Shown piece by piece: positions 8,715 to 16,488 of a stretch of 43,519 nt of DNA. The first letter of the stretch is position 1. Each line of letters starts with the position of its first letter. Source of the DNA: Propionibacteriaceae bacterium. Lineage in GTDB: Bacteria; Actinomycetota; Actinomycetes; Propionibacteriales; Propionibacteriaceae. Under the pieces are notes generated by a model, which was not told the origin of the DNA, made no database searches, and worked only from the letters and a program-made list of their open reading frames with translations. The stretch lies in assembly GCA_030532575.1 (NCBI GenBank), contig JAUNKV010000026.1, positions 1-43,519 on the forward strand, given 5' to 3'. Position numbers and translations under genes: made by a program.

Positions 8715-9540
8715 AGCGCGACCTCGCTGGGGGAAGGTGATCTCGAAGGCTCTGCTGGTGCTGTTCGGGCTGATCTTCGTCTCCCCCTTCCTGTGGATGT
8801 TCTTCTCCGCCCTCAAGCCGAGCCAGGAGGTGCTCTCCAGCGGAGCGGTCCTGCTCGGCAGCGAGACTCGCTGGGACAACTTCGGCAAGGCCTTCAGCAC
8901 CATCCCGTTCGGGAGGATTCTGGCCAACACCTTCGTCTACGCCACGCTGGGGTGCCTCGTCGTCGTGGTGGTCTCGGTGCTCAACGCCTACGCCTTCGCC
9001 CGGCTGGAGTTCCGGGGGCGGGGCGCGCTGTTCAGCGTGTTCATCGCCACGCTGGTGCTCCCGGCGGAGGTGCTGGTGGTGCCGCTGTACCTGGGGGCCA
9101 ACATGGTGGGGGCGGTGGACTCCTACGCCATGATCGTGCTGCCCTTCGCCTTCGGGGCCTTCGGTACCTTCATGCTCAGGCAGTTCCTGTTGTCACTGCC
9201 GGGCGACTACGAGGAGGCGGCGCGGATCGACGGTGCCGGGCAGCTGAAGCTGCTGTGGCACGTCATCGTGCCGCTGCTGCGCGGGCCGATTGCCGTGGTG
9301 GCGGCGTTCGCCTTCATCGACTACTGGAATTCATTCCTGTGGCCGCTCATCATCATCAACGCTCAGGACAAGGCCCCGCTGCAGCTGGGGTTGTCGATGT
9401 TCTCCGGCGAGCACGGTACCGATTGGGGGCCGCTCATGGCTGCCTCGAGCATCGCGGTGCTGGCCAGCCTCGTCGTTGTTATCGCCATGCAGAAGCAACT
9501 CGCGAGAGGAATCAATCTTGGAGGATTCGGTGGACGCTGA
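8704..9540 (+). CDS. ABC sugar permease, MalG/UgpE type
   Basis: Second membrane subunit of the importer, 278 residues with six membrane segments. It begins with a short cytoplasmic tail and then ALLVLFGLIFVSPFLWMFFSALKPS, typical for the MalG side. The EAA loop reads EEAARIDGAGQLKLLWHVIVPLLRG. ATG 8704 overlaps the end of the MalF-type gene, and its own end overlaps the fucosidase start by 11 bases, so all are translationally coupled. The C-terminus QKQLARGINLGGFGGR has the usual short cytoplasmic end (compare RGLTxGAVKG in relatives). Assignment is secure; substrate is inferred from the neighbour. Confidence 0.93.
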   Translation: MTREARPRWGKVISKALLVLFGLIFVSPFLWMFFSALKPSQEVLSSGAVLLGSETRWDNFGKAFSTIPFGRILANTFVYATLGCLVVVVVSVLNAYAFARLEFRGRGALFSVFIATLVLPAEVLVVPLYLGANMVGAVDSYAMIVLPFAFGAFGTFMLRQFLLSLPGDYEEAARIDGAGQLKLLWHVIVPLLRGPIAVVAAFAFIDYWNSFLWPLIIINAQDKAPLQLGLSMFSGEHGTDWGPLMAASSIAVLASLVVVIAMQKQLARGINLGGFGGR

Positions 9541-10831
9541 TCTCAGCACACGGTTCGAGGCGGACAAGCAGCGGTGGGACGCCCTGGGGCGTCAGACCCC
9601 GCAGTGGTTCCAGCGCGCGAAGCTCGGTTTCTTCATCCACTGGGGGCCGTACTCGGTACCCGCGTGGGGGGAGCCGGTGGCGGAGCTGGGGCAGATTCCG
9701 CCACGGGAGTGGTTCAAGCACAATCCCTATGCGGAGTGGTACTTCAACACCATCCGGATCGAGGGCTCCCCGGCCAGGGCACACCACGAGGAGGTCCACG
9801 GCGGCTGCGACTACGACGACTTCCTGGACCAGTGGCAGGCCGAGAACTTCGACGCCTTGGCGGCGGCGAGGCAGCTGGCGGATGCGGGCGGGTCCTACAT
9901 CATGCTCACCACCAAGCATCACGACGGGGTGTGTCTGTGGGATGCGCCGGACACGAACGGACGCAACACCGTCGCGCGGGGCCCGAGGCGGGACCTGGTG
10001 GGGGAGTGGGCGAAGGCCTGCCGTGAGGTGGGGATGCGTTTCGGGGCCTACTACTCGGGTGGGTTGGACTGGCACGTGCGCCCCACTGAGCCGATCGGGC
10101 TGCGCGACGACTGGGAGATCACGGAGCGCCCGAACGACCTGGACTACGCCCGCTATGCCGCGAACCACGTGCGGGACCTGGTGGCCCGGTACTCCCCGGA
10201 TGTGTTGTGGAATGACATCAACTGGCCGGATGAGGGCAAGGATTTCCGTCCCGATGGCATCGGGACGGTGTTCGAGGAATACTACCGCGCGGTGCCCGAC
10301 GGGCTGGTCAACGACCGCTGGAACGTGCCCCATCAGGACTACGCCACCAGCGAGTACCAGCACCTGAAGAGCTGCGAGGACGCGGCGGTGTGGGAGCACT
10401 GCCGAGGGCTCGGGCTGTCCTTCGGGTACAACTCGGTCGAGGGGCCGGAGCACGCGAAGACCTCCCCGGAGCTGATGCGCGACCTGGTGGACATGGTCTG
10501 GCGGGGTGGCCGCCTGCTGGTCGGGGTCACCCCGAAGGCCGACGGCACGTTGCCCGAGTGGCAGTCGGAGTTGCTGCTGCGGATCGGGGCCTGGATGAGG
10601 GCCTGCGGCCCGCTGCTGGCGGACTTCGTCGCCGACGGCGAGCTGCCGGTTCCGGGTGCCTGGACCCGGCTGGGAAGGGCAGGGGATCGTCGCCTGCTGT
10701 TCATCGACGCCGACGCCCCGGTCGAGGTGCCGGACGGTGTGCTGCTGACCTCCGACTGGGCGACTCTGACCGACGGGGTGCTGACCTGCGCTGAGGATCG
10801 CCCGGGCCCGGCACTGATCGAGCTGGGCTGA
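9530..10831 (+). CDS. GH29 alpha-L-fucosidase, cytoplasmic
   Basis: Releases terminal L-fucose (or a related sugar) from imported glycosides. About 433 residues with the GH29 barrel: WFQRAKLGFFIHWGPYSVPAW near 26, MLTTKHHDGVCLWD near 125 and PDVLWNDINWPDEG, where Asp229 fits the nucleophile. There is no signal peptide, so it acts inside the cell, which matches an operon that imports the intact oligosaccharide. GTG 9530 is chosen because GGAGG sits 5 bases upstream within the end of the permease gene; TTG 9518 is the alternative. Shorter than multi-domain secreted fucosidases. No fucose catabolic genes are next to it. Confidence 0.9.
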   Translation: MDADLSTRFEADKQRWDALGRQTPQWFQRAKLGFFIHWGPYSVPAWGEPVAELGQIPPREWFKHNPYAEWYFNTIRIEGSPARAHHEEVHGGCDYDDFLDQWQAENFDALAAARQLADAGGSYIMLTTKHHDGVCLWDAPDTNGRNTVARGPRRDLVGEWAKACREVGMRFGAYYSGGLDWHVRPTEPIGLRDDWEITERPNDLDYARYAANHVRDLVARYSPDVLWNDINWPDEGKDFRPDGIGTVFEEYYRAVPDGLVNDRWNVPHQDYATSEYQHLKSCEDAAVWEHCRGLGLSFGYNSVEGPEHAKTSPELMRDLVDMVWRGGRLLVGVTPKADGTLPEWQSELLLRIGAWMRACGPLLADFVADGELPVPGAWTRLGRAGDRRLLFIDADAPVEVPDGVLLTSDWATLTDGVLTCAEDRPGPALIELG

Positions 10832-11241
10832 GCCCTTTCCCGCTGGCCGATCGGGACCCTTCCTCCGCTGGTCGAGCCGGACCGCGAGCGCCAGTGAGCA
10901 GTCCGTGTCGAGTTCTTTTCCTCCGCTGGTCGAGCCGGGGGTCCCGATGCGGAGCGAGGGAGCCCCGGCTCGAGACCTGGTGGCTGTGTGCTGGGACTCA
11001 GGTTCGGGCGGACCCTCCAACTCGAGTCCCAGCACCGTGTGCCAGGGGTCTCGACTCGGGCCCTCCGCAAGCTCCGGGCCCGGCTCGACCAGCGGACAGA
11101 AGAACGGTCTCGACCGTCGGGCGCTGAAGTTCGACCAGCAAGGGGTCCAAGCCGAGACTGCAGATGGAGGTTTCTCAGACCCTCGTCGCTTCTTTTCCGC
11201 TCCAGTGGCGGGGCGCCAGATGGCTCTGCCACACTCGGGCC
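10832..11241. repeat. Intergenic repeat region (REP-like copies)
   Basis: No gene is seen in these 410 bases. It holds two direct copies of CCGCTGGTCGAGCCGG (10865-10880, 10923-10938) and an inverted copy (11080-11095), with linking text GATGCGGAGCGAGGGAG and TCGACTCGGGCCCTCCGCAAGCTC that recurs at the other repeat sites in the window. The last 30 bases before 11242 include CACACT, a possible -10 for a leaderless ATPase message. Confidence 0.8.
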
Positions 11242-12162
11242 ATGAGCGGTGTTGCTGATGCAGCGGTGATCCTGCGTGGTGTGTCCCATTCCTATGGGGC
11301 GCGCCACGCGCTGCGCGAGGTGTCGACGACGTTCCGGGTGGGCGTGACCGGGTTGCTCGGGCCGAATGGGGCCGGGAAGACGACCCTGATGAAGCTGGTG
11401 GCCACCGCCCACCCGTTGCAACGGGGCGAGATCACCGTCGGGGATGTGAAGCTCGGCCGGGACACGGTCGATCAGGTGCGGTCCCGGATCGGCTACCTGC
11501 CGCAGCAGTTCACCGTGATGGGGTGGGCCTCGGTCAGGCAGAACGTCGAGTACGCGGCCTGGGCGCACGGGATGGGCAAACGGGACATCCCGGCCGCGGT
11601 GGCCGACGCCCTGGAGCTGGTGGGCCTGGCGGATCGGGCCGCCAGCCGGGCGCGCTCCTTGTCGGGCGGCATGAGGCAGCGGCTCGGGCTGGCCTGCGCG
11701 TTGGTGCACCGACCTTCGATCCTGATCCTCGACGAGCCGACCGTCGGCCTCGACCCCAGGCATCGGCAGGGGTTGCGGCAGATCATCTCGCAGGCCGGGG
11801 AACACTGCGTGGTGATCGTCTCCACCCATTTGATCGAGGACCTGGCGACCTCCGCACACACCGTCGTGGTGGTGGATCAGGGAGAGATCAAGTTCGACGA
11901 CTCCATGGCGGCATTCCGGGAACTGGGCGGTGACACCCACGGCGAGCCAGAGCTGGAGGCAGCTTATTTCTCAATTTTGGAGGGTGCGCGAATGGGCGGA
12001 ATCTACTGCGGTCGCCCTGGTGACCCCCTGGCTGCGTTGTCCTCCTCGAACGCACGTCCAGTGCGATCTTCGTCGTTCGCCTTGCCAAGTGGCCACCATG
12101 ACGATCCTCGCGACGACCCCTCCCATCCGCGAACCCTCCTTGAAAGGCGGCGGGGGTCATGA
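11242..12162 (+). CDS. ABC transporter ATPase of an exporter-like system
   Basis: ATP-hydrolysing subunit of an ABC-2-like transporter, 306 residues. All motifs are present: Walker A GPNGAGKTT, Q-loop YLPQQF, signature LSGGMRQRLGLA, Walker B ILILDEPTVGLD and switch VSTHLIED. ATG 11242 is chosen; a CACACT box ends 7 bases before it, suggesting a leaderless message. The last 60 or so residues, after ELEAAYFSILEGAR, are arginine/serine-rich and unlike family members, so the tail may be extended by mutation or read-through of former spacer. It overlaps the next membrane gene by 4 bases (ATGA). Substrate unknown. Confidence 0.88.
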   Translation: MSGVADAAVILRGVSHSYGARHALREVSTTFRVGVTGLLGPNGAGKTTLMKLVATAHPLQRGEITVGDVKLGRDTVDQVRSRIGYLPQQFTVMGWASVRQNVEYAAWAHGMGKRDIPAAVADALELVGLADRAASRARSLSGGMRQRLGLACALVHRPSILILDEPTVGLDPRHRQGLRQIISQAGEHCVVIVSTHLIEDLATSAHTVVVVDQGEIKFDDSMAAFRELGGDTHGEPELEAAYFSILEGARMGGIYCGRPGDPLAALSSSNARPVRSSSFALPSGHHDDPRDDPSHPRTLLERRRGS

Positions 12163-13487
12163 CCGGGAGGCACTCCTGGTGGTTCATCCGAGGGGGCGTC
12201 ATCGCGGGGGTGTGCGCCCTGCTGGCCTTCGGGAACAACGTGCCGCTGCTGTGGCGTGACTTCGGGGCCACGGACATGGCCGATGTCATCATCTCCGCCA
12301 GGCTCTTCCACCCCGTGTGGGCAGTGGTGGCCGGTTGGCTGGCCTGCTGGGTGACTGCGCAGCACGCGCCGGATTCGGTGCTGGTGGGGGCGGCCCCGGG
12401 GCGGGCACGCACTGGGGTTCTGGCCAAGGAATTGGGAAGTACCATGATCGCCGTCGTGGTGGGGGTGCTGGTGGGCCATCTGCCGGTGGTGCTGGTCAGC
12501 ATGGCACGGCTGCCGTGGAACCTGGCCGACCTGCTGGCTCTGGTGGCGCTGCTGACCGGGGTGGCCTCGCTGGTGGCGGTGGGTGCCTGCGGTGCCCTGG
12601 TGGCGGGTCCCAGGGTCGGGATCGTGCTGGCCCCGCTGGCTGCTGTGGTAGTGGTGGTGGCCCCGGCCTTCCTCATCAACGACGTGCTGCTGCTCAACCG
12701 CTCCATGTCCGTGATGAGTGCGTCCTACATGTGGTCGGTGGGCGGTCCCGGGTTGGGGGAGCGGCTGCTGTGGTCCACACAGCTGATCCAGATCATGTTC
12801 TTCGCGCTGGTCGGATTCACGGCCTTCAAGGTCGCCGTCGGGTTGGCGGAGGTGCACGCCGCCAGGAACCGTCGAGGCTGGGCCGCTCTCGGATGGGTGG
12901 CGGCGCCGCTCGCGGTGATGGCCTTCCTGGCATTTCAGCAGCCCCTGCTCACCGAGGAGGACCCGAGAGCTGAGGTCAGGTGTGAGAGCACCGGTGACCT
13001 GGAGCTCTGCCTGTATCCCAAGGCGGAGGGGGAGCGGCAGTTCATCACTGAGCTCATGAGTCCGTTGGTGCTGCCGGTGGCACCGGGGCAGCCCCCTCGT
13101 GTCATCGCTCAGGGCGGCCCGCCAGGAGCAGCCAACGAGCCTTTTGACGAAACTGCCGGGGAGCGTAGGTCGTGGGGTGCGGTTCAGCTTCAGCTGTGGG
13201 GTGGCAGATTGCTCATGACGCCAACGGCGGAGTGCCCGCAGGCAGCCATCGAGAATCAGGACAACAAGCTGCATGGCGTGATCCTGGCCCGGATTCGATT
13301 CGGGGCAAAGAAGGTCACCTCGCCCCAGATCCGAGAAATTTACGATCTGGTTCTGGACGAGGGCGGTCAGGAAGCCGCGGTGCTGGAGCGCTTCGCGGCC
13401 TTCGACGACGCGGACTGGGCCGCGTGGGTGGCCGCGCACCAGGAAGGGTTGGATCGTTGCCTCATCCTGCCGGAGGACCTGCCCTGA
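12159..13487 (+). CDS. Membrane protein, ABC-2-like permease partner
   Basis: A 442-residue integral membrane protein with about seven hydrophobic segments in the first 265 residues, including GGVIAGVCALLAFGNNVPLLW, STMIAVVVGVLVGHLPVVLV, and a long run near residue 160. A soluble region of about 170 residues follows (from EEDPRAEVRCES), with cysteines that would lie outside the cell; C-terminal motifs are not recognised. It is coupled by a 4-base overlap to the ATPase before it and a 1-base overlap to the membrane gene after it, so it is probably the permease of this exporter. I do not recognise the exact family. Confidence 0.75.
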   Translation: MTGRHSWWFIRGGVIAGVCALLAFGNNVPLLWRDFGATDMADVIISARLFHPVWAVVAGWLACWVTAQHAPDSVLVGAAPGRARTGVLAKELGSTMIAVVVGVLVGHLPVVLVSMARLPWNLADLLALVALLTGVASLVAVGACGALVAGPRVGIVLAPLAAVVVVVAPAFLINDVLLLNRSMSVMSASYMWSVGGPGLGERLLWSTQLIQIMFFALVGFTAFKVAVGLAEVHAARNRRGWAALGWVAAPLAVMAFLAFQQPLLTEEDPRAEVRCESTGDLELCLYPKAEGERQFITELMSPLVLPVAPGQPPRVIAQGGPPGAANEPFDETAGERRSWGAVQLQLWGGRLLMTPTAECPQAAIENQDNKLHGVILARIRFGAKKVTSPQIREIYDLVLDEGGQEAAVLERFAAFDDADWAAWVAAHQEGLDRCLILPEDLP

Positions 13488-14191
13488 TGCGCAGGGGATG
13501 GCTCCAGGGCAGGGTGCCGTGGCTGGCGGTGCTGGCCTGGGTGGCTGCGGTTGCGACGTGTTACGGCTACTGGTGGGTGGCGCTGAACGGTCCGTGGGCG
13601 GAGCAGTACGGCGACCGCCTGGCAGCAGTGGGTGAGCTGGTCCCGGTGCTGCTCGGGGCCGTTGCCCTGTATGCCATGACGCCGAGGCTGGACTGGATCG
13701 ACGCACAGTCGCCCCGGCCGATCCGCCTGATCGACGCGGTGGGCGCGGCCGTGACCATTCTTGCCTTCGCCGCCGCCCCGCTGCTGGCGCGGGTGTTGTG
13801 GGAGGTGGGCGATTTCTACGTCACCTTCGTGCCGCCGGAGTGGACGCTGGCGGACCCGTCGCTGCGTGCCGAAGTGGCCCCGTGGCCGCTGTTCGTGCTG
13901 TTCGGCTGCACCATCGCCGTGGTGTTGTCCGCGACGCTGCTGGGTATCGCCCTGCTCGGGCCGGTCCTCGGCGCGGCGAGTGTGCTGCTGTGGCTGTTCC
14001 TCCTGCTGCTGGCTCAGGCCCAGGGAGGGCTCGACCTCATCGACCCGACGGCGGAGGCAACACAGCTCGGCTGGCCCGGGGTCGCCCTGGTCCTGGCCAG
14101 CCTGGGAGCATGTCTGGCCAGCTACCGCTGGTCCGCCTCGGGCCACCGCCCCGCCGTCGTGGTGGTCATTGATCGGCTGAGCCATAGATGA
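13487..14191 (+). CDS. Small multi-spanning membrane protein of the ABC operon
   Basis: About 234 residues with six hydrophobic segments: WLAVLAWVAAVATCYGYWWVAL, VGELVPVLLGAVALYAM, VGAAVTILAFAAAPLLARVLW, PWPLFVLFGCTIAVVLSATLLGIALL, VLLWLFLLLLAQA and GVALVLASLGACLAS. ATG 13487 overlaps the TGA of the previous gene by one base, so it is co-translated and likely a third component of the transporter. No family is recognised. The frame is open upstream but that part is antisense-like text inside the previous gene. Followed by a short, AT-rich spacer. Confidence 0.75.
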   Translation: MRRGWLQGRVPWLAVLAWVAAVATCYGYWWVALNGPWAEQYGDRLAAVGELVPVLLGAVALYAMTPRLDWIDAQSPRPIRLIDAVGAAVTILAFAAAPLLARVLWEVGDFYVTFVPPEWTLADPSLRAEVAPWPLFVLFGCTIAVVLSATLLGIALLGPVLGAASVLLWLFLLLLAQAQGGLDLIDPTAEATQLGWPGVALVLASLGACLASYRWSASGHRPAVVVVIDRLSHR

Positions 14192-14266
14192 GCTGCATGA
14201 AGGATGGGTTTAACGGGTTTTTCTCCTAAAAATTTGTATATGTGCGGCTAGATCATCTTGAGCGTG

Positions 14267-14272
14267 TAGCAT
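14267..14272 (+). promoter_or_regulatory. -10 box for the leaderless defence pair
   Basis: TAGCAT ends 6 bases before ATG 14279, so transcription should start at the start codon. The surrounding 14205-14265 stretch is far more AT-rich than the rest of the window (for example CTCCTAAAAATTTGTATATG). No convincing -35 was found. Confidence 0.5.
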
Positions 14273-14278
14273 GGGGCC

Positions 14279-15586
14279 ATGCTGCTGCTCAGTTTCACGG
14301 TGCAGAACCACAAGTCCATCCGCGATGAGGCGATCCTGGAGTTCACCCGCCCCTCGCTCACAGGGTTCTACCCGAGCGGCGACCAGACGTGGGGCACGAG
14401 CACCTACCCCGCCGCGGGAGTCTTCGGGACCAATGCGTCGGGGAAGTCGACTGTCGTGGATGCACTTCACTACGTCCTGACGGCGATCTGGGACTCGGCG
14501 TCGGAGTGGCTGAGTCGAGAGACCATGCCGCGAGCCCCGTTCCGGCTCGACGACCAGCACCGGGACGAGCCGAGCCGCTACGAGCTGGAGTTCGTGCTTG
14601 ACGGCAAGCGCCACACCTACGGCTTCGAGGTGGACGATCAGGGAGTGGTGCGGGAGTGGCTGCTGGACCGGCCCACGTCGAAGCTGCGCTCCCTGTTCAA
14701 GCGGGAGCGGGATCGGGTCACCTACGGGCGCGGGGTCCGTACCGTCGGCCTGCTCGCCGCCAACGAGCTGCTGCTCAGCCGGGCCATCAAGCTGGGCCAT
14801 GAGCCACTCGCGACGGTGGGCAGGGGACTGCTCGAGGGCTTCGACATCGTGCCCTTCGGCGAGGGCCAGCGCAGCACCCGTATCGACGCCATCGTCGAGG
14901 ACCTCAAGGAGGGCAGGTCAACGCCGGAGGCCATCACGTCGGTGCTGCGCATCGCTGATGTCGGGATCACCGAGGTCAACCTGCGCGAGGACCCGATACC
15001 ACCCGAGGAGCTGGAGCGGAGGACACGCTTCACGAAGGCTTTCCGGGAAGCCCTCTCCTCCTTGGGGGAGACGGAGGCGGTGCTGTCCGAGTCAACCATC
15101 GAAGCAGTGATCCGACGACTGGAGTTCTTCCACGGTCACGGCGTGCGACCCTTCAGCCTCCGCCAGGAGAGCGATGGGACGCTGGCATGGCTGGCCCTGG
15201 CCATCCCGGCGATCAACCAGCTCCGCACAGGTGGGGTGTTCGTCGTGGATGAGCTTGATTCGAGCCTGCACCCACACCTGGCGGAAGCCCTCATCGGGTT
15301 CTTCCAGGACCCGACGGTGAATACCACCGGCGCGCAGATTCTGTTCACCAGCCACGACACCTACCTGCTGTCGAACCTGTCCCGCCTTGAGCTGGAGAAG
15401 GGCCAGATCTGGTTCACGGAGAAGGAGCGCGACGGCGCAACCGAGCTGTTCTCGCTGGCGGATTTCACCACGCACTCAGACCACAACATCGCAAAGCGCT
15501 ACCTGGAAGGGCGCTACGGTGCGGTCCCGGCCCTGGCCCCCAGCCTCATCCACTCCCTGCTGAGCGAAGACGAGGGGGCGGCATGA
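14279..15586 (+). CDS. AAA ATPase, RloA/AbiLi-like defence protein
   Basis: A 435-residue SMC/OLD-type ATPase. Walker A is GTNASGKST at residues 50-58, after the typical FTVQNHKSIRDEAILEF start. The ABC-like signature region is FSLRQESDGTLAWLAL, Walker B FVVDELDSSLHP with Asp324 and Glu325, and the switch His is in LFTSHDTYLL at 359. No nuclease domain is fused to it. It overlaps the next gene, an RloB/TOPRIM protein, by 4 bases. This pair is the known RloAB or AbiL arrangement of abortive-infection systems, where the ATPase senses phage and the TOPRIM partner acts. Anti-phage function is inferred from that family, not shown here. Confidence 0.85.
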   Translation: MLLLSFTVQNHKSIRDEAILEFTRPSLTGFYPSGDQTWGTSTYPAAGVFGTNASGKSTVVDALHYVLTAIWDSASEWLSRETMPRAPFRLDDQHRDEPSRYELEFVLDGKRHTYGFEVDDQGVVREWLLDRPTSKLRSLFKRERDRVTYGRGVRTVGLLAANELLLSRAIKLGHEPLATVGRGLLEGFDIVPFGEGQRSTRIDAIVEDLKEGRSTPEAITSVLRIADVGITEVNLREDPIPPEELERRTRFTKAFREALSSLGETEAVLSESTIEAVIRRLEFFHGHGVRPFSLRQESDGTLAWLALAIPAINQLRTGGVFVVDELDSSLHPHLAEALIGFFQDPTVNTTGAQILFTSHDTYLLSNLSRLELEKGQIWFTEKERDGATELFSLADFTTHSDHNIAKRYLEGRYGAVPALAPSLIHSLLSEDEGAA

Positions 15587-16134
15587 GCCGTCGGGCACCG
15601 CGTAAACGCGCTGAGAGGGCTGAGCGCAGGCGCGGATTGGTCGTGACCGAAGGGGTCGTCACAGAACCCCAGTACTTGCATCGCTTGAAGCAGGCCATGC
15701 CGCGAAGCGTCCCCTTCTTCGAGGTCTACGGGGAAGGGACGGACCCGCTCCGGGTGGTCAAGCGCGCGCTGAAGGAGCAGAAGAAGAGTGACTACGACTG
15801 GGTCGTGTGCCTCGTGGACCGGGACGAGCACCGGACCCTTGACGAGGCATTCAAGCTGGCTGAGAAGCACGGCATACAGGTCCTTGTCAGCAACCCCTGC
15901 TTCGACGTGTGGCTGCTGTGGCACCTCGAGGACTACACGCGGCACAGCGACTCCAAGAAGCTCCAGGCCAAGCTGAAAGACCTCAAGGCCACCAAGGAAA
16001 AACACCTGGCTTCCTCGTTCCCGGTCGCGCAGTATCGGGAGGCCTACGCGCGAGCCCGCAGGTCGGAGGCCAACCAGATCGGTCCCAACCCATCCAGCGG
16101 AATGCCGGTACTGCTTGACCTCCTCGAAGGCTGA
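15583..16134 (+). CDS. RloB/AbiLii-like TOPRIM-type effector
   Basis: A 183-residue RloB-domain protein. The basic N-terminus RRAPRKRAERAERRR leads into LVVTEGVVTEPQYLHRL, whose Glu23 fits the TOPRIM glutamate, and DWVVCLVDRDEHR, whose Asp79 and Asp81 fit the DxD metal site. A further conserved block, SNPCFDVWLLWHLEDY, is typical for RloB. TOPRIM folds cut or handle nucleic acids, so this is the likely effector of the pair. ATG 15583 lies within the last codons of the ATPase gene (ATGA overlap). The C-terminus NPSSGMPVLLDLL also matches the family (N.S..V..LV). Function as abortive infection is an inference. Confidence 0.83.
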   Translation: MSRRAPRKRAERAERRRGLVVTEGVVTEPQYLHRLKQAMPRSVPFFEVYGEGTDPLRVVKRALKEQKKSDYDWVVCLVDRDEHRTLDEAFKLAEKHGIQVLVSNPCFDVWLLWHLEDYTRHSDSKKLQAKLKDLKATKEKHLASSFPVAQYREAYARARRSEANQIGPNPSSGMPVLLDLLEG

Positions 16135-16427
16135 GGGTCGGGTTCCTCTTTTCCGCTGAAGGTTGAGTCCCTGCATCGGGTGTCGGGGGTCTCGACACGG
16201 GCCCTCCGCAAGCTCCGGGCCCGGCTCGACCAGCGGAACCCCCCGCTGGTCGAGCCGGGGGTCCCGATGCGGAGCGAGGGAGTCCCGTGTCGAGACCTGG
16301 TGACCGTGCGCTGGGACTCAGGTTCGGACCATCCCTGCTCGGCGAAAGTCCCTGCATCGGGTGTTGGGGGTCTGGACACAGGCTGCTCGCTGACGCATTG
16401 CTGCCCGGCTCGACCAGCGGACGAAAG
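16135..16427. repeat. Intergenic repeat region with REP hairpin
   Basis: No gene is seen. CCGGCTCGACCAGCGG (16221-16236) and CCGCTGGTCGAGCCGG (16243-16258) form a perfect 16-bp stem with a 6-base loop, and a third inverted copy lies at 16405-16420. Flanking text (CTCGACACGGGCCCTCCGCAAGCTC and its GATGCGGAGCGAGGG counterpart) repeats that at 10.9-11.1 kb. Confidence 0.85.
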
Positions 16428-16464
16428 AAGTGGCCCCCACCGCGTCAGGCGGTGGGGGCCACTT
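16428..16464 (-). terminator. Strong hairpin terminator for the surface-protein gene
   Basis: AAGTGGCCCCCACCGC (16428-16443) and GCGGTGGGGGCCACTT (16449-16464) form a perfect 16-bp stem with a 5-base loop, followed on the minus strand by CTTTCGT. It lies 24 bases past the stop of the gene read from the minus strand and can also stop plus-strand messages. Confidence 0.85.
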
Positions 16465-16488
16465 TCAGCTGTCAGTCAGACTGACGGC

